Shown here piece by piece: positions 1 through 10,430 of a stretch of DNA of 64,000 nucleotides (positions within the stretch are counted from its first letter, which is position 1; the number at the start of each line of letters is the position of its first letter). The stretch is taken from assembly GCA_015143295.1 (NCBI GenBank), contig CM026560.1, positions 5,582,501 through 5,646,500 of the forward strand, written 5' to 3'. The DNA is from Tetracentron sinense (Eukaryota > Streptophyta > Magnoliopsida > Trochodendrales > Trochodendraceae). A program made the position numbers and the translations under genes. The notes under the pieces were generated by a model that saw nothing but the letters and a program-made list of their open reading frames with translations, was not told the origin of the DNA and made no database searches.

Positions 1-170
1 AAAATTAATCTTTTTTCTAAAAACCAAGCATAAATGGGTGAACCCTAGGGGTTTCATGTGTCTCTTTTGACACCCCTTAACTGTGATTAAGATGCACTTA
101 GCCCTACAGTTCACCCATCACTAGGGTTCACCCACTTATACTTGGTTTTTAGAAAAAAAAATATTAATTT
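1..170. repeat. Fold-back (MITE-like) repeat, cut by the window edge
   Basis: The first ~48 bases match the reverse complement of about 121-168; both arms contain AAAAACCAAG and GGGTGAACCCTAG. The centre holds GACACCCCTTAACTGTG. This is a short inverted-repeat element with arms of about 48 bp and no coding capacity. Related arms recur at 783-1210. The class is not determined because no target-site duplication can be seen at the cut left edge. Confidence 0.6.
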
Positions 171-519
171 TTTTAAATCCTGTTTAAAATTCATTAACTA
201 TTAGGGTTAATTTTTTTCCCTCAAAACCAAGGGCTAGTGGGTGAACCCTAACCCTATGTTTGGTTGCCGAGAAAATAAATGAAAACATAGAAAAGAAAAT
301 AAAATTGGGCAAAACACAACTAAAAATCATATTACAAATCCAGAATTTTCTCTTTTTTTTCCATGTTTTCACATATTTTCTCCACAACCAAACATAGCAT
401 AAGGGATTATTATGATAAGGGCAATTTGAGAATTTAGAAAAAATATAATATACATATTTTAAGGGGAGCATTCTCGTTAATAGATAGATAGATAGATAGA
501 AGTTAAAGGGCATTTTTGA

Positions 520-630
520 ATTAAAACAAATATCAACCAACGTTTTGAACAGATGAATCCTCTTTATATTAGTATATACTAATATAAAAAGGATGCCCCT
601 ATTCAAAATGTTGATTGAATCTTTCTAAAA
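520..630. repeat. Fold-back element with a 26-bp perfect palindrome
   Basis: Positions 563-588 read the same on both strands, centred on AGTATATACT at 571-580. The symmetry continues imperfectly outward: ATCAACC...GTTTTGAA on the left answers TTCAAAATGTTGAT on the right, giving arms of about 50 bp. A half copy of the same arm is at 1515-1555. It looks like a small non-coding fold-back element. A GATA microsatellite (482-500) lies just to its left. Confidence 0.6.
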
Positions 631-782
631 TTTTAAAACTACCCTTTGCTCTTATCTCTACTTCTTATATATAATTCCTTAATTCTTATACTACCCCTCA
701 CTCATCTATCTATTAAAGCTTGAAATTCTCTACGGTTTGAGTCTGGTTATAACACTGAGTTCACCATATGTCATTTTTAACA

Positions 783-1210
783 CTCTTTAATCATGGTTAA
801 GATTCACCCACTTATCCTTAGATTTTAGAAAAAAAATATTAACCCATGAATTAGTGAATTTTAACTAGAGTTTTTTTAAAAATTACTTTTTCTTTCAAAA
901 AACAAAGGATAGGTGAGCGAACTCTAAAGGTAGATGAATCTTAACCACAGTTAAGAGGTGTCAAAAGAGACACATGGCAACCTCAACAACATAATCAAAC
1001 TCCAATTGTGGTTAAGTTTCACCCACTCCTAGGGTTCACCCATTTATCCTTGGTTTTTAGAAAAACGTATTTATTTTTTTTAACCCTGATTAAAATTCAT
1101 TTACTCCTAAGATTAAAAAAAATTCATGTTTTTTTTTCTAAAACCCAAGGATAAGTGGGTGAATCTTAATAACCGTTAAAGAGTGTTAAAAGGGATACAT
1201 AGTACCGTAA
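783..1210. repeat. Cluster of fold-back repeat arms related to 1-170
   Basis: At least four arms of the motif CACCCACTTATCCTTGGTTTTTAG or its complement occur here, near 787-815, 896-920, 1020-1062 and 1130-1165, in alternating orientation. They are separated by copies of the GTTAAGAGGTGTCAAAAGAGAC core. This looks like nested or tandem insertion of the family seen at the left edge. No gene is visible in the interval. Confidence 0.5.
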
Positions 1211-1583
1211 CCAGACTCCTCGCTCTCTTGGCAAAACGCTCCAAAAGAAGAATGTCTCGTCAAGGCCCCGCCTACACCCTTTCTTTGTTATACCCAATAT
1301 ATCTCTAAAGCTTTTTGTTTCTTAAAATGTCCCTATGTCTTATTTTCTATAAGCAACATGTCCCTCACAATTTTTTTAATTCAAAATGTCCAACAAATTC
1401 TATACCCAAACTATTCCTTCTTTTCTTGTGTCTGAAATGCCCTCACTAGGGTCCCTCTCTCTAGTCTCTCTCCCCTTCCTATCTCTCACGTGTATCGCAC
1501 GTCCGCCCACTAGTACTAATATAAAGATGATGCCCTTGTTCAAAATGTTGATGGAATCTTTTGTTATTCCTACTGTTTGCTTG

Positions 1584-2206
1584 TTAGACATATATGCCCA
1601 TAAAAGTCATTCCGGACTTGTATTAATCTACATTATTAATATAACATTTTTACATTCACACATTGTCTTATGCATTGGGTATAATATTATAAAGTATCTC
1701 ATACGATGAGACTACTTTGTCCCTTAAGTAAAATTGTAGGAAAACCATCCTGTTGGTTTTGAACCAAATGCTAAGGAGACATGGTTTTCCGGTTCCTTGT
1801 AGACCTAGATTAGTTCTAAGTTATTTAGGATACATCTGGATAATTTATTCCTACTAACTTCCACGTGGTTAGTTCCATAAGATGGAGTGATGAATCTCAA
1901 TTACTGAGAGAAAGGTCTCTTGACTAAGATGTTGATATAAGTAACAAGTACTTATATTGTAACAAGATCATATAGTGGATACCCTTAGAAATATATTGTT
2001 TATATATTTAAGGTAGTCCATTAGACAGAATGTCCTTATCATGAGAGGTTGACATCTTCTCTGGTATTTGTCTATATAGCTTTGATGTAGTCAATCGTCA
2101 ATGTCCAACACAACGAACTAAATACGGGCTCGTTGGGTTATGTACACTATACTTGAAGAAGTGTGTGCACGCTCAACAAGGACTCCACCGCTTTTCATCT
2201 AGAGTA
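1584..2206 (+). repeat. Dispersed LTR-like repeat, copy A (inverted partner at 41949-42569)
   Basis: About 620 bp from TTAGACATATATGCCCATAA to CATCTAGAGTAA is matched by the reverse complement of 41949-42569 with small indels. Shared landmarks include AGTCATTCCGGACTTGTA, GAGACTACTTTGTCCCTTA and AAGAAGTGTGTGCACGCTCA. It has no ORF. In copy B the sequence probably continues into a longer LTR-like block, so this is probably a truncated LTR of a copia-type element; that class is an inference. Confidence 0.65.
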
Positions 2207-2236
2207 ACTCCTAAGGGAGATTTTGGGGCGTTACAA
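2203..2236 (+). repeat. Fragment of a long-LTR terminus (TGTAACGCCCC family)
   Basis: On the minus strand this reads TGTAACGCCCCAAAATCTCC followed by CTTAGGAGTTAC. It matches the left terminus of the solo LTR at 15690 (TATAACGCCCCAAAATACCC, then CTAGGAGTTTAG). It is only a terminus-sized scrap joined directly to repeat copy A. The following 2237-2580 contain no recognisable gene. Confidence 0.5.
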
Positions 2237-2580
2237 TCTCAGACCAAGTCTAAGACCACAATAGGCCCAGGACACATGGGGGAGTCCCCTATCCAATCCT
2301 GAGGGTCCAGGACCCTGTGGGTTAACCCATAACCTTACCCTTTAACCAGCAAATCCCTTACTGAAAATGGCTAGGAATAGCAGTGAACTCTCTACCGCCA
2401 ATCACAGTATTCTTTTATTTGAGCTTTACACAGGGCTCAGACCATGTAGGAGGCCATTTTAGGCCCTGCCATGCTATCTGGGCTCACTCTGACCAAACCA
2501 TACCTCCTTAATCGGGGTTGACACAAAATTTATTTTAGTAAATTTATTTAGCTAATTTATAATTTAGGTAAATATTATGT

Positions 2581-3042
2581 TGTCGACTCAGGCTACGCCA
2601 CCATGTCGAGTTATCTGATGCCTTATCATGGAGAGCGATATTATCTACAAAAGTAAAGGGGGCGTGCTCGACAACCACGGGGGAAGGAGTTGTTTAATTA
2701 TCATCATTCATCAGTGAGGAATGTCATTGAGAGATGTTTTGGCGTGTTAAAATCTTGGTTTTCTATCTTGAAGCAAATGTCATCTTACTCCCTTCGTGGA
2801 CAAAAACATATTATTCTTGCTGCATGCACTCTTCACAATTTCATCAAATCGCATACGCAACAAGATAAATAATTTTTTACTTATGGCGAGGATATGATTC
2901 TCAACAATGATGACACACCTACCAATGAGGCAGGTTCCTCAAGGGTTGTAGAGAGATCGGCACTGCACAAGGCCGATAAGAAATTGAGCGTGTTAGGGAC
3001 GAAATTGTAAATGCACTAGCAACACATTATGTTGTTACATGA
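2581..3042 (+). pseudogene. PIF/Harbinger transposase, C-terminal remnant (DDE_Tnp_4, ALP1-like)
   Basis: Translation from 2582 gives the end of a Harbinger-type nuclease: VDSGYATMSSYLMPYHGERY, then after an in-frame stop near 2655 and a damaged stretch, the conserved block NVIERCFGVLKSWFSILKQM followed by ILAACTLHNFIKSH. In this family these motifs lie at the C-terminal part of the catalytic domain; the D of VDSGY is probably the second catalytic aspartate. A stop at 2870-2872 is followed by further transposase-like tail (SSRVVERSALHKAD) and a frameshift, with the likely original stop near 3042. The N-terminal two thirds are absent. It is a dead fragment. Confidence 0.8.
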
Positions 3043-3280
3043 TATTGAGATGGACATCTTTAGCTTAGTATGATGACAACTTAGTGTGATGACGATGTTT
3101 ATGTTTTCATGTTAATATGCTCTATATGTTTTTTTTTGTGTGCCAAGGGGAAACATTGCTAGACATTGTTATAATTTGCAGGCTTTAATTTTCATATCTT
3201 TGTCTGTGAATATGTTTTTGCTTTGACGTGCATTGTATGTACTTATAGTTTTAGAAATATTTGAAGATAGTACTGAAAGT

Positions 3281-3776
3281 ATGGCAGGAGATCGCAGAAG
3301 CCCTACATGTTCTTCTGCGCGTGGCGTAAGGAAACTGTTTATGGCGAAGACAAAGAAAAATTATGGACGTTGGTTTTTTCGATGCCCATTTCGTCAGGTT
3401 TATATGTTTTGATTTGATTTTGATTTTGATATCAATAAGAACTCGTTATGTTGTTAATCATTAGCTAATTTTATTTTATTTTGTTTAGGACCACGAAGAC
3501 TCATTTATATGGGTAGATGAATATGATATGGAACAACATCAACCTGAAAATGATACGGATTCAACGTCTCAACAATTACTCGTTAAACGCAAACAACACC
3601 GCATTTTCGTCTGTGCAACCTGTGGTTGTAGTGTCATCTGTTTTTTTATGGGACTGTTAACCTTTTTTTTGGGCAATAATGATTGTGATCTTCATAAAGT
3701 AAACACAGAACATGTTTTTATTACAAATGTAACTTTGGAATATATAGAACATATATTATCTTTTGATAGACTTTAA
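3281..3776 (+). CDS. Two-exon small membrane protein resembling plant GRF zinc-finger proteins
   Basis: ATG at 3281 opens exon 1 (3281-3397), which joins at a GT-AG intron (3398-3488) to exon 2 (3489-3776), giving 134 residues with no stops. Residues about 10-50 look like a GRF-type zinc finger: C10, then YGRWFFRCPFRQ with C35, and FIWVDE. Only two of the four usual Cys/His ligands are visible; the second cysteine (in TCSS) and the last (before FIWVDE) seem to be serines, so metal binding is doubtful. Residues about 78-101 form a hydrophobic, cysteine-containing membrane segment (CATCGCSVICFFMGLLTFFL), after a basic stretch KRKQHR. GRF domains in plants are often linked to nucleic-acid binding and many copies ride with transposons. 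It lies 240 bp after a Harbinger remnant, so it may be element cargo or an element-derived gene. No promoter was identified. Confidence 0.5.
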
Positions 3777-3869
3777 AGTTCGATGAAAATATCATTTTGT
3801 GTGGTTATATTGATTAATCATCTCCTACCCCTACTGAAAAATAGCTAGAATAATGTTATTGTAATTTTT

Positions 3870-4030
3870 TTTTCATCCAAACGCGATTCAACTGTTTTTG
3901 TTCCCCGGAACAGAGTCAAGTTGACTGCATCCAAATGAGTTCTAAGAACAGAAGCATTCCAACAAGAATCAGACTATTTCAGGGAATAGAATCGTTTCTG
4001 ATCCGAAATGATGCCAAACGGGCCCTGAAC
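3870..4030. repeat. Possible terminus of a Harbinger/hAT-like element
   Basis: The segment ends in CCAAACGGGCCCTGAA at about 4014-4029. Read on the minus strand this is GGGCCCGTTTGG, a motif frequent at the ends of plant Harbinger and related MITEs. No partner terminus was found on the left, so the boundaries of the element that carried the transposase remnant stay open. Confidence 0.3.
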
Positions 4031-4289
4031 AGCAAAAACTGGAATTATCATACTTTTACACAAAGATTGGATTTTAGGGAATGATGACATGTATGCATGC
4101 TATGCGAATGGTGTGGGGATGAAGTGGTTAGGACCACTCACAGGAGACTAGCAAGTAGTCTGGTCTACTCATGCTGGGGATTGATGGATGCTATGAAAGA
4201 TGGCATGTCCCGGAGGTGTTAGCCAGATTAGTTGTTCTGGCGTTACCCAGAGGTGTTTAGCTAGAACAAAAGAAAGACACGTGGAGTGT

Positions 4290-4875
4290 TGGAAAGAGGA
4301 CATGCAGGAGGTGTAGCAGTATGAGAAGTGAGTTATCAAGGTACACACAGGATGTCGAAGACATACGGAGTGTCAAAAGGGACATGCAGGAGGTATCGCG
4401 ACCTGACGAGCTTGTCAAGTGATACACAGGATGTCGGGGACATGTATGAGGTAATTCTGCGGTATGATGAGATTGTCAAGGGGCACACAGGATGTCAATG
4501 ACACACGGGGGTATCGAATGAGACATGTAGAAGGAAATGTCGCGGTATGACAAGATTGTCAAGGGGCACAAAGGATGTCGGGGACACACGGGGTGCTGAA
4601 TGAGACATATGGGAGGTATCGCGGTATGACGAGATTGTCAAGGGATACACAAGATGTCGAGGATATGCACGAGATTATCAATGGGCACACAGGATATCAG
4701 GGACACACGGGGGTGTCGAAGGGGATATACAGGCAGTATCGAGGTATAACGAGTTTGTCAAGGGATACACAGGATGTCGGGGACATACAGGAGGTAATGC
4801 CGCGGTATGACGAGATTATCAAGGGGCACACAGGATGTCAAGTACACATGGGGGTGTTAAAAGGGTGTTGCATGT
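4290..4875. repeat. Degenerate tandem repeat array
   Basis: Roughly seven imperfect units repeat the modules CACACAGGATGTC, GGGACACACGGGG, GACATGCAGGAGGTA and CGCGGTATGACGAGATTGTC. Spacing alternates between about 40 and 110 bp, so modules have been gained and lost. A short ORF runs through part of the array but it is only the repeat read in frame. The class is unknown; such arrays are common in LTRs and untranslated regions of large plant elements. Confidence 0.75.
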
Positions 4876-5982
4876 CCAAGAGGCACTAGCCAAATTGATT
4901 TTGAAATGGCCCAGGGGCGCTAGATTTTGATGATGTCATGCAGGGTGTAAAAGTAATGATTCTTTCTCATAACTCTGCTAACTATGACTTGTTGGTGATG
5001 CGCGGCGTCGGCTTCTTCTACTTATCTCGCTGGGGCTGCTCAGTGCAAGTTGGTACGATCGGATTTCGGAACCAGAAGCTTTGTTTTGAGAACGTTTTAA
5101 GAAAAGCGTTGTGGACTTTTGTAAAAAATTTTGATTTTGACAGAATGCTTAGCTAGCTTTTATATTTGCCAGTAAATTACCTTTGACAGGGCTTAGAAGG
5201 GATTTGTGGTTTGTCTTTTACTCTCAGAGAATGGAGTATGACTCAAAAGAGGTTTCGTCACCATTGGGGATGTTTGTGGGTAGACATGCTTGTCTTGCCG
5301 CTATTGGAGATTGAGGACTCTGGCTAAGGAAGAGCTTTCTGAAGAGCGGTTATAGACTTCTACTGAGGATCCGCTGGGGAAAGTGATACTGTTGTAGGCC
5401 ACTGCTGGAGACTATTTTTTAGTAGGGATCTCTACTAGGGATAATCGGGAGTTCGGTGAGACTGATTGCTGCAGGATTTCTATTGTCAAGCTACTCTTCA
5501 GCTTTTCTCCCTTTTTTACTCTTGGAATGACCAAGTCATAGAATTCGCATAATTTTTGCCAATGAGACCGTTGCTGGTTTTCCTCATGCCTACAAAGCTG
5601 ATTGATTTTTGTCACTTTTTTGCCACTAATCGCAAGACTATGTTTGGGGTCGCGTGAGTTTTGCGCAATGAGGCCGTTGCCGGATTTCACTCATACTCGT
5701 GATTTGTTGGGAAAATGGATTTTCTTCCTTCATTGCCCTGAATGACGCTCTTTTGATGATTTGTGTTCCGCTGGGGATGTAAATGTGATATTACAATTGC
5801 TCTCGTAGTTTCTAGGGGATTTAGGAGGACTTAGAGTGAGACGAAATGTAGGTTAGGGGACCGAAGTTTGGGACACCCGGGGATTTCTTTTGTTGTAGTT
5901 GAATTGTACTCTCTTGGGGATTTCTCCTGTTGCAGTTGGCTTTGCCTTCTGGGATTCCTGTTGGATTTTTTTTTTGCTGACT
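4876..5982. other. Interval without recognisable gene
   Basis: No ORF with a recognisable family lies here. The sequence is moderately GC-rich compared with its surroundings and has loose internal repetition around 5540-5580 and 5640-5690 (GCCAATGAGACCGTTGC against GCGCAATGAGGCCGTTGC). It is probably the non-coding part of the element that carries the tandem array to its left. Confidence 0.4.
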
Positions 5983-6335
5983 TGATAGGTGCGTAATTCT
6001 ACATATTTAAGTACCTCAATTTATACATGTTAATTCCTTTGAATTTATTATAAACTGTTTTTATGGCACTTTGGTTTCTTTGTCTATTTCAGGATTAATT
6101 GAAGAAAGAGAGCTAGCACGGATCTGAATGGACCTTGAAAGCTTAGGAAGTCATCATCCATAAGAAAGATAAAAGGAAAAGAAGAAGATTAGCAAATTTT
6201 GTAGCTTACGATCGATCGTAGAATACCTACGAACAATCGTAGCCTACGATTGATCGTAGAATAACTACGATCGATCGTAGATCGACGTTCGCCTTGGTTT
6301 CCGTGTGTATAAAAGAAAAAAAGAAAATAAACCCT
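5983..6335 (+). repeat. Athila-like LTR fragment, plus-strand arm of a large inverted repeat
   Basis: Starts TGATAGGTGCGTAATTCTAC and runs to a TATA-like GTGTATAAAAG at 6304-6314. It is mirrored by 6472-6766. The arm carries palindromic motifs at 6206-6280 (TACGATCGATCGTA twice, plus variants). No polypurine tract precedes it, unlike the minus-strand copy, so it is either a 5' LTR fragment or a rearranged piece. Identity with the other arm stops at about 6335. Confidence 0.75.
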
Positions 6336-6766
6336 AAAAGTTGTAATTAGTTCATCCTGAGGAATATGAATTCCATGATTGTTGGAGAAGAAGCTTGCAC
6401 CCTTGTCATCTTCCTCGGTTTTCCTCTTTCAGCAACTTTTTCCCTTTTTCCCAGATCCAAAAAGTCCTCACTAAGGTTTCTTTTCTTTTTTTCTTTTATA
6501 CACAAGGAAACCAAGGCGGACGTCGATCTACGATCGATCGTAGGCTACAAAATTTACTGATCTTCTTCCTTTTCTTTTATCTTCCTCGTAGATGATGAGT
6601 TCCTAAGCTTTCAAGGTCCATTCAGATCCGTGCTAGCTCTATTTCTTCAATTGAACCTGAAATAGACAAAGAAACCAAAGTGGCATAAAAACAGTTTATA
6701 ATAAACTCAAAGGAATTAACATGTATAAATTGAGGTGCTTAAATATGTAGAATTACGCACCTATCA
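6336..6766 (-). repeat. 3' LTR (partial) of the minus-strand Athila-like element
   Basis: Reading the minus strand from 6766, the LTR begins TGATAGGTGCGTAATTCTAC directly after a purine-rich tract (TAAGTTTGGGGTTG, 6767-6780), which is where a polypurine tract should sit. A TATA-like TGTATAAAAG follows at about 6502-6511, then leader-like sequence to about 6336, where it meets the opposite arm. It therefore lacks its 3' end. It has only one copy of the palindrome TACGATCGATCGTA (6528-6543), against several in the plus arm. Confidence 0.75.
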
Positions 6767-8007
6767 CAACCCCAAACTTATACATTGCTAGTCCTCGAGC
6801 AATGCAATAAAGAAAAACAAAAACTAACTACACTAGCTATATCCCCTTTCGTGGGATCCATGGTTGCATTTAGCCTATGCAACAAGCCTTTTAAACCTCT
6901 AGGTTGCCCTAGTGGATGAGTGGAGTCTTGTGAGGGTTTATAGTGAAAATACTCACAAACTTCAAGATGAACCAATGATATTGCATTTTAGTGCTCAGTC
7001 AACAAAAAAATGTACTCTTAGAATTGAAACTCAAAAACATGTTTTACATCACTAAGTCACAATACCTTCAACCAAATCCCAGAATTATTAACAGACTTGA
7101 ATTTTGACCCCACATTCTCAATCTTACACAATCTCACCTAATTCCAAAATTAAAATGTTTAGTTAAGATTAGTCATTAGGTCCTTGGTGTTGAATGATCT
7201 ATCAATCGAATGTGTGATCTCATCCTAGTTTCCTTGACAGATACCCCATCATCCCATTTGTTATTAGACTCCTTATCAATTTAAACATTTCCCTGGTTTT
7301 TTTTTTTTGTGTGTAACTATGCATAATCTAGGTTCTTCGAGCTTTCTAGTTAACCCATTTAGCGAGCTTTAGGCCAGTGACTCCCAAACTATAAGGCTCT
7401 AGGGCACCAAGTGTAGAACACTCCTATGGGCTTAATAACTCGGGTTAAAGAAGCTACGACCCTAGACTAGTTACACTAAGATAGATGACCATTCCAAACT
7501 CCTTACTTTTTGACGCGAAACACAATGCTTAACTAGGCATGAGGCCCGGTTACTAGGTAGGGGAGTTTTGGTTTGGTCAAATACCCTTTTTTTTCCATTA
7601 AATTACCAAGAATAATTTTCAATTTCTAAGTCATCTAACTCCTCATGAGTTGTAAAGTTAGTGATCAGGAAACCCGGTGTCAAACCCCACTAGACAAATT
7701 ATAGTGTGCTTGTGCAAGTTTCAAGGTTTACTAATGACTTGTTAAGACTGTTCAGCATTCATCATTCGGTCAAGGGTTAAATTGTGTTTTAACTAGGATC
7801 GCGGTTTCCTAATTCAAGTCTATTGATAAAAGTTGGATTAAATTGAAGATATTGAACTTTTGGGCTAACAACAGTTTTAGTTTCAAAACCAAGAGTCATT
7901 TAGGTCTAACTTCTCACATGTTTGCATACCATCATCCGAAGTCAAAGATGATTTAATCATATTACAATATCTCAATCCCAAACTTGAACCTGACATTGTC
8001 CTCAATG
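6767..8007 (-). mobile_element. Non-coding 3' region of the Athila-like element
   Basis: Lies between the env-like ORF and the 3' LTR of the minus-strand element. It has no ORF of note. Athila-type elements usually carry a long non-coding stretch here, ending in the polypurine tract. The minus-strand phrase CCTCAATTTATACATG belongs to the LTR, not to this region. Confidence 0.55.
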
Positions 8008-9542
8008 TCAGAGAAAAGAATATAAAAATGCACAATGGGAGAGACAGTACCTTCGGAGGAATGTAAGCAAACATGGGTGTGGGTGAAGGGGAAGCAAAAT
8101 AGAAAACTGAAAGGAACCACAAACTTCAACCACAAATATCTCAAAGCAAAGGTCAGTACCAACAGTTATAACAAGGGCCAAGAAACCGAAAGTAATATCA
8201 TGGCCATTCATATAAAAGGAAACACAAGGGCATACATAAGGAGATAGTAGCATAAAACTACCCAAAATAGGGGTCCACTCCTCACACAAAAAGAAACAAT
8301 AATCCGAGTCCACATGAAGCACAAATCCATAACCCCAAAATAAAAACAAAGCTATGACGAATACGGGAAAGCCTAGGAGGGGGACGAAGGAGCCAAGCGC
8401 AAAATAAGCGTCCACCATAGTGCGAAGCAAACGGCGATCCTCCAAGCGAGCTTCCTCATCTGCCTCATAAGCATCGAGGAACACATTCAGTCGACGACTG
8501 TCGGCGGTGTAGGTAGCCTGAAAACTATCAAATCGGGCACAAAGAGCGGCAAACCTATGCTCAACAGAAAGTGTATCAGCTGGGGGTGGAGCAGAGGAGG
8601 AGGAAGCATCGACTGTATGTGGTGCTGAAGGGGCCTGCCGTGGCGGTGGAGCAGAAGAGGAGGAGCCGGAGCCCTTGGTCAGAGCAATCATACTCCGGGT
8701 CCAATATCGGTTATGGAACTTCGGAAGCTCATCCCATTCCTCTTCATCCTCGAAAATCTCAAAACCACACTGAAGAATAAGTTTGGTAATCAAATTACCA
8801 AAATGGAGTTCTCGCTTCTCAGCCTTCTTATTCTTGAACTGGATCTGCTCTACATAGACACGCCGAATGATGTCGAAGATCGGCTCAACCACATCAAGCC
8901 AAGCGCCCTTGTAAACATGATAAACTGCTTCCAAAAGGGGACCTTGGCACTCTGTCTTATGGTTGATGGGATACAAGTTGTGGGCAAAAACCGTATCCAA
9001 AAACCAACATTTGGCCGGAAGGTAGGAGCGCCTAGTGCAGATGGAGTTATGAAACTTGCTTCCACACATGTCATGCACCATCAAATTGAGGGTGATGTCA
9101 AGCTGGATGTGTGCGGCGCCGATGGGATGGGTGGCCGAATAATCAAGAGCCTAACCAATGGATGCATGAGTGACAGAGATGGGATGCCCATCGATAGTGG
9201 TCTCGAGGGTGGGAGGATCACCGTCCTTAATAAACATGTTCTTCTGATAGAAGAGGTGGACGAGCCTAGGGTAAGTGGACCTAGTGGGGGTGATGAAGAA
9301 CTGAAGTCCCCTAGAGGTGAGTTCAGTTAGACCAAAGGAGGCCTCAGGAACCTCTCGGAAGAACTCACGATCAAACACGGCTATCTGCCCAATCTGATAA
9401 TCGAAGAGGTAGGGCATTGGGGCGGCATGCCAGACTGGGGAATGAGGCGGTGGGGGCTATGGTGATGGGGGTGGATGAGGGGATTGAGGAGATGGTGGCG
9501 AGGCTGGGGGCGTGATTGGGGCTCGACGTGCACGTTTGGGAC
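8008..9542 (-). pseudogene. Env-like (third) ORF of an Athila-type Ty3/gypsy element
   Basis: On the minus strand one reading frame runs from about 9542 to a stop near 8008, interrupted by only two in-frame stops (about 9457-9459 and 9151-9153) and no frameshift, roughly 510 codons. The N-terminal part is basic then proline-rich (PKRARRAPITPPASPPSP). The middle resembles the putative plant transposon protein domain found in Athila-like third ORFs. A Ser/Pro-rich linker (SSSSAPPP, twice) lies near 8600-8690. The last 130 codons are strongly hydrophobic, with a likely membrane segment near 8330-8390. In Athila/Calypso elements this ORF lies after pol, as here. Its function is not established in plants. 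It is far less damaged than pol. A candidate internal promoter and intron lie just upstream. Confidence 0.7.
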
Positions 9543-9780
9543 CTATTTTGGAAATAAAAATTGGTTGAGGCAATTTAACAAACAGTGGGTATGCAACGTT
9601 TGAAAGTGCCGAACTTACTCGAAAATGACGTGAACAAAGGGGTCCCACAAGAAGTACAGGCAACAACCCACACAAAAAGGGCGCACGACCCCACCCAAAT
9701 CAGAGAGGAAGAGGTGGTGCATTGGTGGTCGGGAAAGCCCTAAAAACGAAAGAAAATATGGCAGAGAATGAGATACTTAC
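9543..9780 (-). other. Candidate intron before the env-like ORF
   Basis: The minus strand has a strong donor, CTCTCG then GTAAGTATC, at 9780, and an acceptor, TTTTTATTTCCAAAATAG, ending at 9543. That defines a 238-bp intron whose removal would place a short leader next to the open frame of the env-like ORF. This is a sequence-only prediction. Spliced env-like RNAs are known for some plant retroelements. Confidence 0.35.
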
Positions 9781-9827
9781 CGAGAGGAGGGAGGTTGGAA
9801 TGAAGGCTCCAGCGAGGAAGCACACCC

Positions 9828-9836
9828 CTATATAGA
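9828..9836 (-). promoter_or_regulatory. Candidate internal TATA box of the Athila-like element
   Basis: The minus strand reads TTCTATATAGGGG here, about 50 bp before the predicted splice donor at 9780 and about 120 bp after the palindrome array. The position would suit an internal promoter for the env-like ORF. No transcript evidence is available. Confidence 0.35.
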
Positions 9837-9956
9837 AGTTTGGAGAGGGGAGAAGAGAAGAGGAGAAGGTGAGTGGGGAGAAGAAGAGGACTGGTGGTGG
9901 AGAGGTAGAAGACGAAGGGGCAAAACGACTACTTTTAAAGTAGTTGAATCGCGAAC

Positions 9957-10430
9957 TTACGATCGATTGTAGCATAGCTACGATCGATCGTATCATTAAA
10001 AGAAGATCGATCAGACCTCTACGATTGTTCATAGCCTTTGTATGAACGATCGTAAATGGAAAAGAGAGTTGGCCAAGTGACAGGATTTTTACGATCGTTC
10101 ATAGATATGTCTACGATCGATCGTAAAAATGACAGAGAGATGAGCCAGATTGGAGATTAATGACAAACATTTACAATCGTTCGTTGGTATCCTATGATTG
10201 ATCGTTAAATTGACAGAGAGTTTGGTCTGGTTACAGGGATTTTACGATCGTTCGTAGGTGTTCTACGATCGATTGTAAAATGGACAGAGAGTTGGGCTAG
10301 ATTGGGGCATAATGACAGTATTATTATAATCGTTCGTAGGTATTCTACGATCGATCATAAAATTGACAGAGAGTTTGATCTGATTGCAGGGATTGTACGA
10401 TCATTCGTAGGTAGGCTACGATCGATTGTA
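9957..10430. repeat. Array of TACGATCG palindromes (hairpin units)
   Basis: About eight stem-loop units of roughly 35 bp, each of the form TACGATCGTTCGTA, then a short spacer, then CTACGATCGATCGTA. They are spaced by GACAGAGAGTTTGGTCTGG-like linkers, giving a period near 70 bp. Units start near 9957, 10018, 10088, 10168, 10240, 10320 and 10395. The same palindrome occurs in the LTR arms at 6206-6280 and 6528-6543. It lies between the end of pol and the env-like ORF. Confidence 0.85.

Noticed and set aside
184-606. 140-codon minus-strand ORF at the left edge
   Set aside because: It crosses fold-back repeats and AT-rich sequence, with no domain or plausible composition.
4575-4889. 104-codon ORF with repeated peptide motifs
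   Set aside because: The peptide repeat is only the underlying DNA tandem repeat; the array is not a multiple of three between units and neighbouring units break the frame.
8713-9330. 205-codon plus-strand ORF
   Set aside because: It is the antisense shadow of the env-like ORF and has no family features of its own.
9957-10430. Regularly spaced palindromes resembling a CRISPR array
   Set aside because: Units vary in sequence, linkers are themselves repeated, there are no cas genes, and the array lies within a plant retrotransposon.
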